This document shows positions 37,383 through 46,599 of a stretch of 64,000 nt of DNA, in pieces. The notes below the pieces were generated by a model. That model made no database searches and was not told where the DNA came from. It saw only the letters and a list, made by a program, of their open reading frames with translations. The translations under genes were made by a program, and so were the position numbers. This DNA comes from Streptomyces kaniharaensis (lineage in GTDB: Bacteria; Actinomycetota; Actinomycetes; Streptomycetales; Streptomycetaceae): contig NZ_WBOF01000001.1 of assembly GCF_009569385.1 (NCBI RefSeq), forward strand, positions 2,180,001 through 2,244,000, in the 5' to 3' direction. How positions within the stretch are numbered: the first letter of the stretch is position 1; each line of letters starts with the position of its first letter.

Positions 37383-38764
37383 TCGGCCGGTTCGTGCGCC
37401 TGGGCGCGCCCGCCCAGGCGCGCCACCAGCGCGTGCACGCGGGCGCGCAGCAGCCACCCGAGCCGGCGCACGGCGCCGGACAGTGCGCCGAAGGCCGCCG
37501 CACCCGGACGACCCGGACTGAGCACCCGGTACCGCACCAGCAGCGCACCCGGCACCACCACCGCGACGAACCAGCCCGCCGCGGCCAGGCCCGTCCACCA
37601 CGGCACCGGCCCCAGCCGGGCCATCCGGCCACCCGCCAGCGCGCCACCGGACAGCCACGCCAGCAAGGCCGCCCCCGCACCCGCCAGCAACGCCGCCGCC
37701 ACGACCGCCAGCGCCGTCGCCGCCGGATGCCACGGGTCCTCCCCCGCGTCCTCCCCCGCGTCCTTCGCCGTGTCCTTCGCCGCCGCACGGCCCAACAGGA
37801 CCGCCGGGACCACACCCGCCAGGACGGGCAGCAGCATCGCCGCCAGACGCCAGCCGCCCGGGCCCGACTCCGGCAGCAGCGCGAACAGCGGGAACTCGGG
37901 CACCGGGCCGAGCACCGTGCCACCCGGCGCCACCACCGTCCCCGTCCCCACCGCGAACCCCGGCCCCAGCGCGTACGCCGCACCCCACACCACGGCGTTC
38001 GGCACCAGCACCACCGCCAGCAGCACCAGTCCCACGACCGCCGTCGGCCCCCGCCCCAGCACCGCCATCCCCCGGCCGCCCCCGGCCACCGCGTCCGACA
38101 CCGCCGCGACCGCCACCAGCACCCCGCCCCCCGCCACCAGCCCCGCCCCCGACGCCAGCGCCGACCGGCGGACCGCCCCCGCACAGCCCGTCGGACGGGC
38201 CCACCCCGGCAGTCGCTCCCACACCGGCCACGCGGCCCCAGCCCGGGGCTCGTCCGCCGAACGCGCGCCCGCGCCCGTCGCGAAGCCGGCGAGCAGCGCC
38301 ACCACGAGGACGTCCGGCAGCACTCGCGTCCGGAACAACCCCGCACCCGCGCAGTGCACCGCCACTGCGACCGCCACCCCGCAGTAGCCCGCCCACACCG
38401 CCAGCGGGCCGCCCCACCGCGACCGCAGGCCGCGCCGCGCCGTCACCCGGGCACCCACCCGGAACAGCTGCACCACCGCCAGCACCCCCAGCAGCAGCGG
38501 AGTCATCGTCAGCGGTGCCTCCGCGTCCCCACGCAGCACCGGCGCACCGTGTCCCACCAGCCACAATGCCCCCGCCAGCCGGGTGGCGGGGGCCGCACTG
38601 TCGTCCGCGTACGGTGTCACCACCCACAGCCCGAGCACCGGCACCGCGACCACCGCCAGGCCGACCAGCGCCGTCCGCACCCCGGTCAGCAGGTCGGACA
38701 GAACGGGGCGACCGCCCAGTTCGCCGGACACCTCCAGGATCGGACGGCCCATCAGCTGCGTCAT
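37379..38764 (-). CDS. DUF6350 family polytopic membrane protein
   Basis: 461 aa, very Ala/Gly/Val-rich, with about ten or more membrane spans and no soluble domain. An acidic/Lys loop (KDTAKDAGEDAGED) lies between two spans. It fits the streptomycete DUF6350 membrane family found next to purN/purH and sucCD. The function is unknown. Codons are strongly G-ending. The start is uncertain: ATG 38764 (MTQLMGRP) has GAGG three bases upstream; ATG 38773 and 38794 are alternatives. Confidence 0.8.
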   Translation of the reverse strand: MTQLMGRPILEVSGELGGRPVLSDLLTGVRTALVGLAVVAVPVLGLWVVTPYADDSAAPATRLAGALWLVGHGAPVLRGDAEAPLTMTPLLLGVLAVVQLFRVGARVTARRGLRSRWGGPLAVWAGYCGVAVAVAVHCAGAGLFRTRVLPDVLVVALLAGFATGAGARSADEPRAGAAWPVWERLPGWARPTGCAGAVRRSALASGAGLVAGGGVLVAVAAVSDAVAGGGRGMAVLGRGPTAVVGLVLLAVVLVPNAVVWGAAYALGPGFAVGTGTVVAPGGTVLGPVPEFPLFALLPESGPGGWRLAAMLLPVLAGVVPAVLLGRAAAKDTAKDAGEDAGEDPWHPAATALAVVAAALLAGAGAALLAWLSGGALAGGRMARLGPVPWWTGLAAAGWFVAVVVPGALLVRYRVLSPGRPGAAAFGALSGAVRRLGWLLRARVHALVARLGGRAQAHEPAD

Positions 38765-38896
38765 GCGCCTCATCGTGCCAAGGCGACTCGCCATGCTCCG
38801 TGAAGCGGCAAACCGCCGCCGTGTCCCAGATTATGGGCTTATGCGCATTTTCAGACTTTGCCCCCAAGCCGCCGGTGCCCCGGCCCGGAGCGTCTG

Positions 38897-40564
38897 ATGA
38901 CCACGCCGCCCGCCCGCACCGGCCAGGACGCGGCCGACCTCCTCCGGAAACTGACGCCCCGTGAGGCCCAGGCCCTCGCCCACCTCGTCGCCGGCCACGA
39001 CCTCCCCCGGACGGCCACCGCCCTCGGCATCACCCCGGCCACCGCCCGCAACCACCTCCACCGCGCCATGCGCAAACTCGGCGCCGCAACGCCGGCCGAC
39101 GCCGTGGCCCTCGCCGCGCATCTCCGCCTCCCGTCGGCGGACACCGGCGAGCGCACCGAGCGCAGCGGCCAGGACCGGGCGCGCGCCCGTCGAACCGCTG
39201 CACCCGGCGGAACCCGCACCGGACGAGGCGGCAGGACCACGCCCGCCGACACCGGCCCCGCCGACGGCGAGCTCCCGTCTACCCCGCCCGGCCCATCCGA
39301 CGCGGCGACTCCGAACGGCCCTGCGACTTCGAACGGCCCTGCCGAGGAGCCCGGCGGAAGCACACCCGCCGATTCACCCCGCACCGACGGCGAGCGCCCG
39401 ACGGTCAAGCCCGCCACGACCCCCGCCGCCCGACGAAGCGACCAGCGGACAGCGCAGCCGCCGACCGGAAGCCAGGGCGAGGCGGCCGAGCGGCGTGGCG
39501 GGCCCGCCGATGGGCGTCGGGCAGCCGGCCGTGCCGGGGAACGGGGTGCGGGTGGGTGGAGCTTCGAGGAGGTGTACGAGGGGGCGCATGCGCGGTTGGT
39601 GCAGCAGGTGTTCCTGCTGACGGCGTGCCGCCATCGGGCGCTGCACTGCGTGCGGCGGGCGTTCGGGGAGGCGCGGCGGGCATGGGGCAAGGCGGTCGGG
39701 GCGGGGGACCCGGAGGGGTGGGTGCGGGTGCGGGCCTGTGAGCTGGCGTTGTCGCCGTGGCATCGGGGTGGGCCGCGCCGGGCGCATCTGTGGCGGCTGC
39801 CGCACCGGCGGATCAGGGTGCGGCCGGCGGACGAGTCGCAGGCGGTGCTGCCGGATCACGACCGGCTGACGGATCGGGACCGGGCGCTGCTCAAGGCGCT
39901 CAGGCGGTTGTCCCGGCCGCAGCGCCGGACGCTGGTGCTGCATGACGGGCTGGGGCTGCCGGCCGCCGCCGTGGCGGTGGAGGTGGAGTCGACGCTGGCC
40001 GCCGCGGAGGGCCGGGTGTGGGCGGCGCGGGCGGCGTTGGCGCAGTGGGTGCCGGAGCTGGTGGGGCCGGATCCGGCGGAGCCGGGGTTCGCCGACCGGT
40101 TGACCGTGCTGCTGCACCAAGCGGCCGTACGGGGATGTCCGCAGCCGCGTCGGCCGGCGGTGCCGTTGTTGCGGGCCCGGCACGGATTGCTGAGTGCGGC
40201 GCGGACGGGAGCGGCGGCGCTGTTGACGGTGGCGGTGGGCGGGGCGGCGGCGGTGACGCTGGCGGGTGGGCGGCCGGCGGCGCTGTTCCGGCCGGCGGAT
40301 CCGCCGACGCCGTCGGTCTGTGTCCCGTTGGCGGATGCGGACGGGCCGCGGGTGCCCGTGGTGCCGGGTGGGCCGCCGAGCGGGGTCAGCAGTCTGTGGT
40401 GCAGTCCGACGCCGGGGGTGGAGGCGGTGGTGGTGGATCCGCCGCCGCGGGCGGTCGGGCTGTGGGAGCTGCCGGTGGCCCGGCGAGGGGCGGAGGCCCC
40501 GCCACCGGAGGGGCCTCCGGCGTGTGCCCGCTGGGAGCTGCCGCCCTGCGATCCCGTCCGGTGA
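38897..40564 (+). CDS. LuxR-type HTH / ECF-sigma-like / transmembrane fusion protein
   Basis: 555 aa. Residues about 18-75 form a LuxR-type HTH (LTPREAQALAHLVAGHDL, LGITPATARNHLHRAMRKLG). Residues 80-205 are a low-complexity linker with repeated NGPA. Residues about 218-265 resemble sigma region 2 (EEVYEGAHARLVQQVFLLTA), and about 330-375 resemble sigma region 4 (LLKALRRLSRPQRRTLVLHD). One membrane span is at about 430-455, followed by a Pro-rich outer tail. Codon choice changes sharply near base 39520 from C-ending to G-ending. The start is ATG 38897, six bases after GGAG. It may be a membrane-tethered regulator; targets are unknown. Confidence 0.75.
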   Translation: MTTPPARTGQDAADLLRKLTPREAQALAHLVAGHDLPRTATALGITPATARNHLHRAMRKLGAATPADAVALAAHLRLPSADTGERTERSGQDRARARRTAAPGGTRTGRGGRTTPADTGPADGELPSTPPGPSDAATPNGPATSNGPAEEPGGSTPADSPRTDGERPTVKPATTPAARRSDQRTAQPPTGSQGEAAERRGGPADGRRAAGRAGERGAGGWSFEEVYEGAHARLVQQVFLLTACRHRALHCVRRAFGEARRAWGKAVGAGDPEGWVRVRACELALSPWHRGGPRRAHLWRLPHRRIRVRPADESQAVLPDHDRLTDRDRALLKALRRLSRPQRRTLVLHDGLGLPAAAVAVEVESTLAAAEGRVWAARAALAQWVPELVGPDPAEPGFADRLTVLLHQAAVRGCPQPRRPAVPLLRARHGLLSAARTGAAALLTVAVGGAAAVTLAGGRPAALFRPADPPTPSVCVPLADADGPRVPVVPGGPPSGVSSLWCSPTPGVEAVVVDPPPRAVGLWELPVARRGAEAPPPEGPPACARWELPPCDPVR

Positions 40565-40638
40565 GGAACCGCGCGCGGTGAGAGACCGAAGTGCTGAGAA
40601 GCCGCAGTGCTGAGAAGCCGCGAGCGGTGGGAAACCGC
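40561..40638. repeat. Degenerate ~16-nt tandem repeat, about five units
   Basis: Two perfect units, AGTGCTGAGAAGCCGC at 40590-40605 and 40606-40621, are flanked by looser copies with a shared GRAACCGC core. The block fills the gap between the fusion regulator stop and the sucD terminator. Confidence 0.7.
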
Positions 40639-40674
40639 GAGTGCCCCCGCCCGGCGGACCGGACAGGGGCACTC
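40639..40674 (-). terminator. Terminator after sucD
   Basis: A perfect 9-bp stem (GAGTGCCCC 40639-40647 with GGGGCACTC 40666-40674) lies about 20 bp past the sucD stop; it could also serve the convergent plus gene. Confidence 0.75.
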
Positions 40675-40694
40675 GGCGTTGCGGCTGGCTGACG

Positions 40695-41579
40695 TCAGCC
40701 GGCGATGATCTCGCGCGCCAGGCGGGCGGTCTCGGACGGCGTCTTGCCGACCTTGACACCGGCGGCCTCGAGGGCCTCCTTCTTGGCCTGGGCGGTGCCC
40801 GAGGAGCCGGAGACGATGGCGCCGGCGTGGCCCATGGTCTTGCCCTCCGGGGCGGTGAAGCCCGCGACGTAGCCGACGACCGGCTTGGTCACGTTCTCCT
40901 TGATGTACGCCGCGGCACGCTCCTCGGCGTCGCCACCGATCTCACCGATCATGACGATGATCTCGGTCTCCGGGTCCTCCTGGAAGGCCTTGAGGGCGTC
41001 GATGTGGGTGGTGCCGATGACCGGGTCACCGCCGATGCCCACGGCCGAGGAGAAGCCGATGTCGCGCAGCTCGTACATGAGCTGGTAGGTCAGGGTGCCG
41101 GACTTCGAGACCAGACCGATCTTGCCGGAGCTGGTGATGTCGGCCGGGATGATGCCGGCGTTCGACTGTCCGGGGCTGATCAGGCCGGGGCAGTTCGGGC
41201 CGATGATCCGGGTCTTGTTGCCCTTCGAGCCCGCGTACGCCCAGAAGGCGGCGGTGTCGTGCACCGGGACGCCCTCGGTGATGACGACGGCCAGGCCGAT
41301 CTCGGCGTCGATGGCCTCGACGACGGCGGCCTTGGTGAACGCCGGCGGGACGAAGACGACGGTGACGTCCGCACCGGTCTTCTCCATCGCCTCGGCGACG
41401 GAGCCGAAGACCGGGATCTCGGTGCCGTCGACGTCGACCGTGGTACCGGCCTTGCGCGGGTTGACACCGCCGACGATCTGGGTGCCGGAGGCGAGCATGC
41501 GGCGGGTGTGCTTCATGCCCTCGGAGCCGGTCATGCCCTGGACGATGACCTTGCTGTCCTTGGTAAGGAAGATAGCCAT
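40695..41579 (-). CDS. sucD: Succinate--CoA ligase subunit alpha
   Basis: 294 aa subunit that binds CoA and is phosphorylated on His. The N-terminal CoA-binding motif is [23 protein letters not shown] and the phospho-His segment GHAGAIVSG (about residue 246) are intact. It forms the TCA-cycle succinyl-CoA synthetase with SucC, making ATP or GTP from succinyl-CoA. The start is ATG 41579 with AGGGGA about ten bases upstream, 19 bp after the sucC stop. Confidence 0.98.
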   Translation of the reverse strand: MAIFLTKDSKVIVQGMTGSEGMKHTRRMLASGTQIVGGVNPRKAGTTVDVDGTEIPVFGSVAEAMEKTGADVTVVFVPPAFTKAAVVEAIDAEIGLAVVITEGVPVHDTAAFWAYAGSKGNKTRIIGPNCPGLISPGQSNAGIIPADITSSGKIGLVSKSGTLTYQLMYELRDIGFSSAVGIGGDPVIGTTHIDALKAFQEDPETEIIVMIGEIGGDAEERAAAYIKENVTKPVVGYVAGFTAPEGKTMGHAGAIVSGSSGTAQAKKEALEAAGVKVGKTPSETARLAREIIAG

Positions 41580-41598
41580 GGTGTGAAAGTCCCCTTCC

Positions 41599-42771
41599 TT
41601 ACTTGTTGGCCAGCTCGGCGGCGCGGTCTGCGGCGCCGTCCATGGTGTCCACCTGCTGGACCAGCGGGTGGTTGGCGTCGGTCAGGATCTTGCGACCCAG
41701 CTCGGCGTTGTTGCCGTCCAGACGGACGACCAGAGGCTTGGTGACCTCCTCGCCCTTCTCCTCGAGGAGGGCCAGGGCCTGCACGATGCCGTTGGCGACC
41801 GCGTCACAGGCGGTGATGCCACCGAAGACGTTGACGAAGACCGACTTGACGTCGGGGTCGCCCAGGATGATCTCCAGGCCGTTCGCCATGACCTCGGCGG
41901 AGGCGCCGCCACCGATGTCGAGGAAGTTGGCGGGCTTGACGCCGCCGTGGTTCTCACCGGCGTAGGCGACCACGTCGAGGGTGCTCATGACGAGGCCCGC
42001 GCCGTTGCCGATGATGCCGACCTGGCCCTCGAGCTTGACGTAGTTCAGGCCCTTGGCCTTGGCGGCGGCCTCCAGCGGGTTGGCCGCGGCCTTGTCCTCC
42101 AGCGCCTCGTGCTCGGCCTGGCGGAAGTCGGCGTTCGCGTCCAGCGAGACCTTGCCGTCGATCGCGATGAGCTTGCCGTCACCGGACTTGACCAGCGGGT
42201 TGACCTCGACCAGGAGGGCGTCCTCCTTGATGAAGACGGTCCACAGGGTCTTCAGGACCTCGACGGCCTGGTCGGCGATCTCGGCCGGGAACTTCGCGGC
42301 GGCGACGATCTCGCGGGCCTTCTCGTCGGTCACGCCCTCGTTGGCGTCGACCGGGATCTTCGCGAGGGCCTCGGGCTTGGTGGCCGCGACCTCCTCGATG
42401 TCCATGCCGCCCTCGACGCTGGCCATGGCCAGGAAGGTGCGGTTGGCGCGGTCCAGCAGGTAGGAGACGTAGTACTCCTCCTTGATGTCCGCGGTCTGGG
42501 CCAGCATCACCTTGTGGACGGTGTGGCCCTTGATGTCCATGCCGAGGATCTGCTCGGCCTTGGCGACGGCGTCCGCCGGGTCGGTGGCGAGCTTGACGCC
42601 ACCGGCCTTGCCTCGGCCACCGACCTTCACCTGAGCCTTGATGACGGCGCGGCCACCGAAGCGCTCCGCGATGGCGGCAGCGTCTGCGGCGGTCTCGATG
42701 ACAGCCCCGTCAAGCACGGGCACGCCGTGCTTGGCGAAGAGGTCCCTCGCCTGGTACTCGAACAGGTCCAC
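41599..42771 (-). CDS. sucC: Succinate--CoA ligase subunit beta
   Basis: ATP-grasp subunit, 390 aa, the usual length. It opens with [33 protein letters not shown] is the nucleotide-binding loop and NFLDIGGGA is near the succinate site. The start is GTG 42771 with AAGGA seven bases upstream; the extension to 42903 is rejected. It is the first gene of sucCD. Confidence 0.98.
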   Translation of the reverse strand: MDLFEYQARDLFAKHGVPVLDGAVIETAADAAAIAERFGGRAVIKAQVKVGGRGKAGGVKLATDPADAVAKAEQILGMDIKGHTVHKVMLAQTADIKEEYYVSYLLDRANRTFLAMASVEGGMDIEEVAATKPEALAKIPVDANEGVTDEKAREIVAAAKFPAEIADQAVEVLKTLWTVFIKEDALLVEVNPLVKSGDGKLIAIDGKVSLDANADFRQAEHEALEDKAAANPLEAAAKAKGLNYVKLEGQVGIIGNGAGLVMSTLDVVAYAGENHGGVKPANFLDIGGGASAEVMANGLEIILGDPDVKSVFVNVFGGITACDAVANGIVQALALLEEKGEEVTKPLVVRLDGNNAELGRKILTDANHPLVQQVDTMDGAADRAAELANK

Positions 42772-43086
42772 GTGTTTGTCCTTGTTCGTGGTCGCGGATT
42801 GTGTCTCTACGAGCGTGCCACGGCAGGATCTTCGCTGCGGGTCGTCGGGGCGGTGCGGGTACGCAGAGGTACGGCCTTGCGGCCCACACAGCCACGGGCG
42901 CACACGTCAATCAACACGCGCGTCACGTCCGTCTGGCAGGTTATCCCCGTGGGACGGGACTCTTTCGCCCGGGACCGGCCCGTCTTTGGTGAGAACCGTC
43001 ACAGAACAGCCTAGAACCGCGTGGCGCACACCCGGACCACCGGTCGGTGGGTTTCGCACGTCCGGGTGAATCCGTCGCGTCCCTGG
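42772..43086 (-). other. sucCD upstream region and end of the VWA gene
   Basis: 315 bp with no gene seen. It holds the VWA-gene terminator (43029-43068). The sucC promoter should be in the remaining 250 bp; a TTGATT-type -35 candidate exists near 42912 but no convincing partner -10. Confidence 0.4.
43029..43068 (-). terminator. Terminator after the VWA gene
   Basis: An outer 9-bp perfect stem (CACCCGGAC 43029-43037 with GTCCGGGTG 43060-43068) encloses an inner CCACC-GGTC-GGTGG hairpin (43037-43050). It begins 19 bp past the VWA stop. Confidence 0.75.
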
Positions 43087-44265
43087 TCAGGCCCCCTGGT
43101 CGGCCCCCTTGATCAGGTGCCGGGGGATCGGCCGCTTCTCGATCGCCGCCGCCATGATCTCGGGGAAGGCGTCCGGGGTGCAGGCGAAGGCCGGCGCGCC
43201 GAGGGCGGCCAGGGCGGCGGCGTGGGCGTGGTCGTAGGCGGGCGCGCCCTCGTCGGAGAGGGCGAGCAGGGCGACGAACTGGACGCCGGCCGCCTTCATC
43301 GCGGCGACCCGCCGGAGCATCTCGTCCCGGATACCGCCCTCGTAGAGGTCGCTGATCAGCACCACGACGGTCTCGGCGGGGCGGGTGATCCTGGACTGGC
43401 AGTAGGCGAGGGCGCGGTTGATGTCGGTGCCGCCGCCGAGCCGGGTGGCGAAGAGGACGTCGACCGGGTCGGTGAGCTGCTCGGTGAGGTCGACCACCGA
43501 GGTGTCGAAGACGACGAGCCTGGTGTCCAGCGTCCGCATCGAGGCGAGCACCGCGCCGAAGACCGCCGAGTGGACCACGGACGGCGCCATCGAGCCGGAC
43601 TGGTCGACGCAGAGGATGACGTCCTTCCTGACCGCGCGCCGGGCGCGGGCGTGGCCGACCAGCCGTTCGGGGACGACGGAGCCGTGCTCTGGCAGGTAGT
43701 TCCGGAGGTTGGCCCGCAGGGTGCGGTCCCAGTCGATGTCGCGGTGGCGCGGGCGGTTCACCCTGGCGCTGCGGTCGAGGGCGCCGCCCAGGGTGGCCCT
43801 GGTCCGGTCGGCGAGCCGGCGCTCCAGGTCGGCGACGACGCGGCCGACGACGGCACGGGCGGTCTCCCGGGTGGTCTCGGGCAGCGCGTGCCTGAGCGAG
43901 AGCAGGGTGCCGACGAGGTGGACGTCCGGTTCGACGGCGGCGAGCATCTCGGGTTCCAGCAGCAGGCGGTCCAGGCCGAGCCGGGTGATCGCGTCCTGCT
44001 GCATGACCTGCACGACGGTGGACGGGAAGTAGCTGCGGATGTCACCGAGCCAGCGCGCCACCTGCGGGGCCGAGCCGCCGAGGCCGGCGCCGCGCCGGCC
44101 GCCTCGGGCGGACCGGCCGGTCTCCTCGGGGGCTCCGCGGTAGAGCGCGGCGAGGGCGCCGTCCATCGCGGCGTCGCGGCCGCGCAGGGTGCGGCCGGTA
44201 CCGTCGGCCTCGCCGCCGAGCACCAGGCGCCACCGGCGGAGGCGTTCGTCGGTCGTGGTCGTCAT
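43087..44265 (-). CDS. VWA domain protein of the MoxR module
   Basis: 392 aa cytoplasmic protein. The N-terminal 200 residues are helical and charged, with no known fold to me (LRRWRLVLGGEADGTG at the start). The C-terminal von Willebrand A domain has an intact metal site: DQSGSM (DXSXS), then GGGTDINRAL for the Thr and ISDLYEGG for the Asp. No signal peptide or membrane span is seen. The start is ATG 44265 with AGGAGG five bases upstream, 57 bp after the DUF5682 stop. MoxR-VWA pairs act as chaperone-like complexes that insert cofactors or remodel protein complexes; the client here is unknown. Confidence 0.9.
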   Translation of the reverse strand: MTTTTDERLRRWRLVLGGEADGTGRTLRGRDAAMDGALAALYRGAPEETGRSARGGRRGAGLGGSAPQVARWLGDIRSYFPSTVVQVMQQDAITRLGLDRLLLEPEMLAAVEPDVHLVGTLLSLRHALPETTRETARAVVGRVVADLERRLADRTRATLGGALDRSARVNRPRHRDIDWDRTLRANLRNYLPEHGSVVPERLVGHARARRAVRKDVILCVDQSGSMAPSVVHSAVFGAVLASMRTLDTRLVVFDTSVVDLTEQLTDPVDVLFATRLGGGTDINRALAYCQSRITRPAETVVVLISDLYEGGIRDEMLRRVAAMKAAGVQFVALLALSDEGAPAYDHAHAAALAALGAPAFACTPDAFPEIMAAAIEKRPIPRHLIKGADQGA

Positions 44266-44322
44266 GGGGTCCTCCTTCACGGGTGGCAACGTCACGGGTG
44301 GCAGCGCGGGTCGCAACGCGGG

Positions 44323-46599
44323 TCAGGTGTTGCGGCCGGCGGCCTGCCGGGGGATGAACGGCCGGACGCCGAGCAGCATGGCCATCACCGGCACGGCGGC
44401 GTCGGCCCGGCCGCGGTCGAGCTCGCCGGCGGCGGGCTCGCCGAGGTGTTCGGCGTCGAGCGGGCCGGCCGCGACCCGGGCGCCGACGGTGCGGCGGACG
44501 CCCGTCTCCAGGCCGGCGAACGTCCGGCGCAGCAGCGGCAGCACGTCGGTGAAGGCCTCGCCGGGCACGCCGGTCAGCCACTCGTCGAGCAGCGCGAGCA
44601 GCCGGGGGTCGTGCAGCAGCAGGGCGCCGCCGCCCGTGAGGAAGCCCTCGATCCAACCGGCCGCATCCGCCGGGGCGTTGGCGGTGGAGAGGACCAGGCT
44701 CAGGCGCCGGCCGGCCTCGTCGGAGTCGAGCCGTCCGTCGTCCAGCAGCAGCCGAACGGCGCGGCCGCGGAGGAGGCCGGGGGCGCCGGTGGCCGGTCCG
44801 CCGGCCGGTTCGCGGCGGGCCAGCGAGCGCAGGGCGGCGGCCCAGCGGTCGGCCAGGCCGTCAGCGTCGGCGGCGAGCAGGGCGATCGCGCCGTGCACCT
44901 CGTCGAGCCGGGCGCGCATGGTCGCCGCGTGCTCGGCGTCCAGGCCGACGCAGGCGGGCGGCAGCCCGACGCAGATGCGGTCGGCCAGGCCGGTGGCGGC
45001 CGCGCCGAGCGCGCCGTGGTCGGTGCCGCGCACGTCGCCGTAGCGCAGCGCGCGGACGAGGGCGGGCAGGGCGCCGGCCAGGTGGGCGACGTCGGTGTCC
45101 AGGGCGGCGCGGTCGGCGAGCACCCGCATCACCGCGGGCAGGGCGCCGGGCAGGCCGGCCAGCAGGCAGGTCTCCACCAGGCCGGTGAGCTCGGCGAGTT
45201 CCGCGGCGGCGCGGGCCTCGCCGACGGCCTTGGCGACGGCCGCCTCCTCGACGGTGGTGCCCCACTGGGCGGCTTCGGCGATCCGGACCGCGAACTCGGG
45301 CTGCCAGCACAGCCGCCAGCTCTCCCGGAACGTTCCGGTGGAGGCGACCGCGGACCGGGCGGGCACACCCCAGTCCACGCCGAGCAGCCGCAGCCGGTGC
45401 AGCAGGCGCGAGCGGGCGGCATCGGTGTCCCTGCGCAGGTCGAGGTCGAGGTCCCGGGGCGTGGCCACGGGCTTGAGCCGCAAGGTGCGCTGGAGCCGGG
45501 TGAGGTCCCGCTGGAGCGGCACGGCCGGTGCGGCGTCGGGCACTTCGCCGAGGGCGTCGCCGATCACCAGGCGGTCGCGGACGAGTTCCAGTGCGACGTC
45601 GGAGCCGTCGCACATCACCGCGCGGACGGCGTCCAGGGTCTCGGTGAGCCCGGCCAGCGGCCGTCCGCGCAGCGCCGCCAGGGTCTCGGCCAGCCGGACC
45701 GCCTCGATCACGTGCGCCGAGGAGACCGGATGGTCCTCGGCGCGCAGCAGTTCGGCGGCCCGGGCGAGCCAGCGCGGCACCGGGTCGCCCTCAGCGGCGT
45801 GGAGGTGGTGGTACCAGCCGGGCGATTCCACGCCCGCGCCGTAGCCGGCGGCCTGGGAGAGCCGGCGGTGCGTCCAGGGCACCCAGGTGATGTCCGCCCT
45901 GGTCTTCTTCGGCAGCTCCGCGAGCAGCGCCCGGTCGTGGGCGATGGTCGGCATGGCGGCGAGCGCGGGCACGTGGAACGCCCCGCAGACGACGGCGATC
46001 CGCCGGTGCCCGGCCCGCCGGGCGGCGCGGATCCGCTGCCGCATGTGGGCCTCGCGCAGCAGGTCCCGGCGGGACTCGCCGAGGCCCTCCTCGCGCAGTG
46101 CCGCCATCGCCTCGGCGACCGCCGCGAAGGGCGCCAGGGCGTCCGCGCCGGGCGCCCGGTGCTCGACCACGTCCTCCCACCAGCGCTCGGGGTCGTCGTG
46201 CCCGGCCGCCTCGGCGAGCAGGGCGATCGGGTCGGCGGCCGGTTCGTCGGCGGCCGGTACGTCGGTATCCGCGGCGCCGAAGCCGTACGCGGCCGGGAGG
46301 TCGATGAAGCGGACCGGCAGATCCCGGTCGACGGCGTACCGGATCGCCACCCACTCCGGGGAGAACTCGGCGTACGGCCAGAACGCGGCGCGCGCCGGGT
46401 CGTCCACCGCGTGCGCCAGCAGCGCGACCGGCGGCACCAGGTCCTTCTCGGCGGCCAGCCCGACGATGCCGTCGGCCTCGGGCGGGCCCTCGATCAGCAC
46501 CGCGTCCGGCCGCAGCTGCGCGAGCGCGGCGGCCACCGACCGGGCCGAGCCGGGGCCGTGGTGGCGGATGCCGAGCAGCGCCACCTCGGGGTCGTTCAC
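44323..46599 (-). CDS. DUF5682 family protein
   Basis: 758 aa soluble protein. The N-terminal part opens VALLGIRHHGPGSARSV with VLIEGPPEAD, a pattern like TraB/PrgY or EreA-type folds, and later has AVVCGAFHVPAL with another conserved His. The C-terminal half is Ala/Leu-rich helical repeat. The catalytic chemistry is unknown. The start is GTG 46599, which overlaps the stop of the MoxR gene (GTGA) behind AGGAGG, so the two are coupled. Being locked between MoxR and VWA suggests it is the partner or effector of that pair. I name the family from general appearance and context. Confidence 0.85.
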   Translation of the reverse strand: MNDPEVALLGIRHHGPGSARSVAAALAQLRPDAVLIEGPPEADGIVGLAAEKDLVPPVALLAHAVDDPARAAFWPYAEFSPEWVAIRYAVDRDLPVRFIDLPAAYGFGAADTDVPAADEPAADPIALLAEAAGHDDPERWWEDVVEHRAPGADALAPFAAVAEAMAALREEGLGESRRDLLREAHMRQRIRAARRAGHRRIAVVCGAFHVPALAAMPTIAHDRALLAELPKKTRADITWVPWTHRRLSQAAGYGAGVESPGWYHHLHAAEGDPVPRWLARAAELLRAEDHPVSSAHVIEAVRLAETLAALRGRPLAGLTETLDAVRAVMCDGSDVALELVRDRLVIGDALGEVPDAAPAVPLQRDLTRLQRTLRLKPVATPRDLDLDLRRDTDAARSRLLHRLRLLGVDWGVPARSAVASTGTFRESWRLCWQPEFAVRIAEAAQWGTTVEEAAVAKAVGEARAAAELAELTGLVETCLLAGLPGALPAVMRVLADRAALDTDVAHLAGALPALVRALRYGDVRGTDHGALGAAATGLADRICVGLPPACVGLDAEHAATMRARLDEVHGAIALLAADADGLADRWAAALRSLARREPAGGPATGAPGLLRGRAVRLLLDDGRLDSDEAGRRLSLVLSTANAPADAAGWIEGFLTGGGALLLHDPRLLALLDEWLTGVPGEAFTDVLPLLRRTFAGLETGVRRTVGARVAAGPLDAEHLGEPAAGELDRGRADAAVPVMAMLLGVRPFIPRQAAGRNT

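Noticed and set aside
40561..40638. CRISPR-like repeats
   Set aside because: The units are contiguous, degenerate and without spacers, and no cas genes are near.
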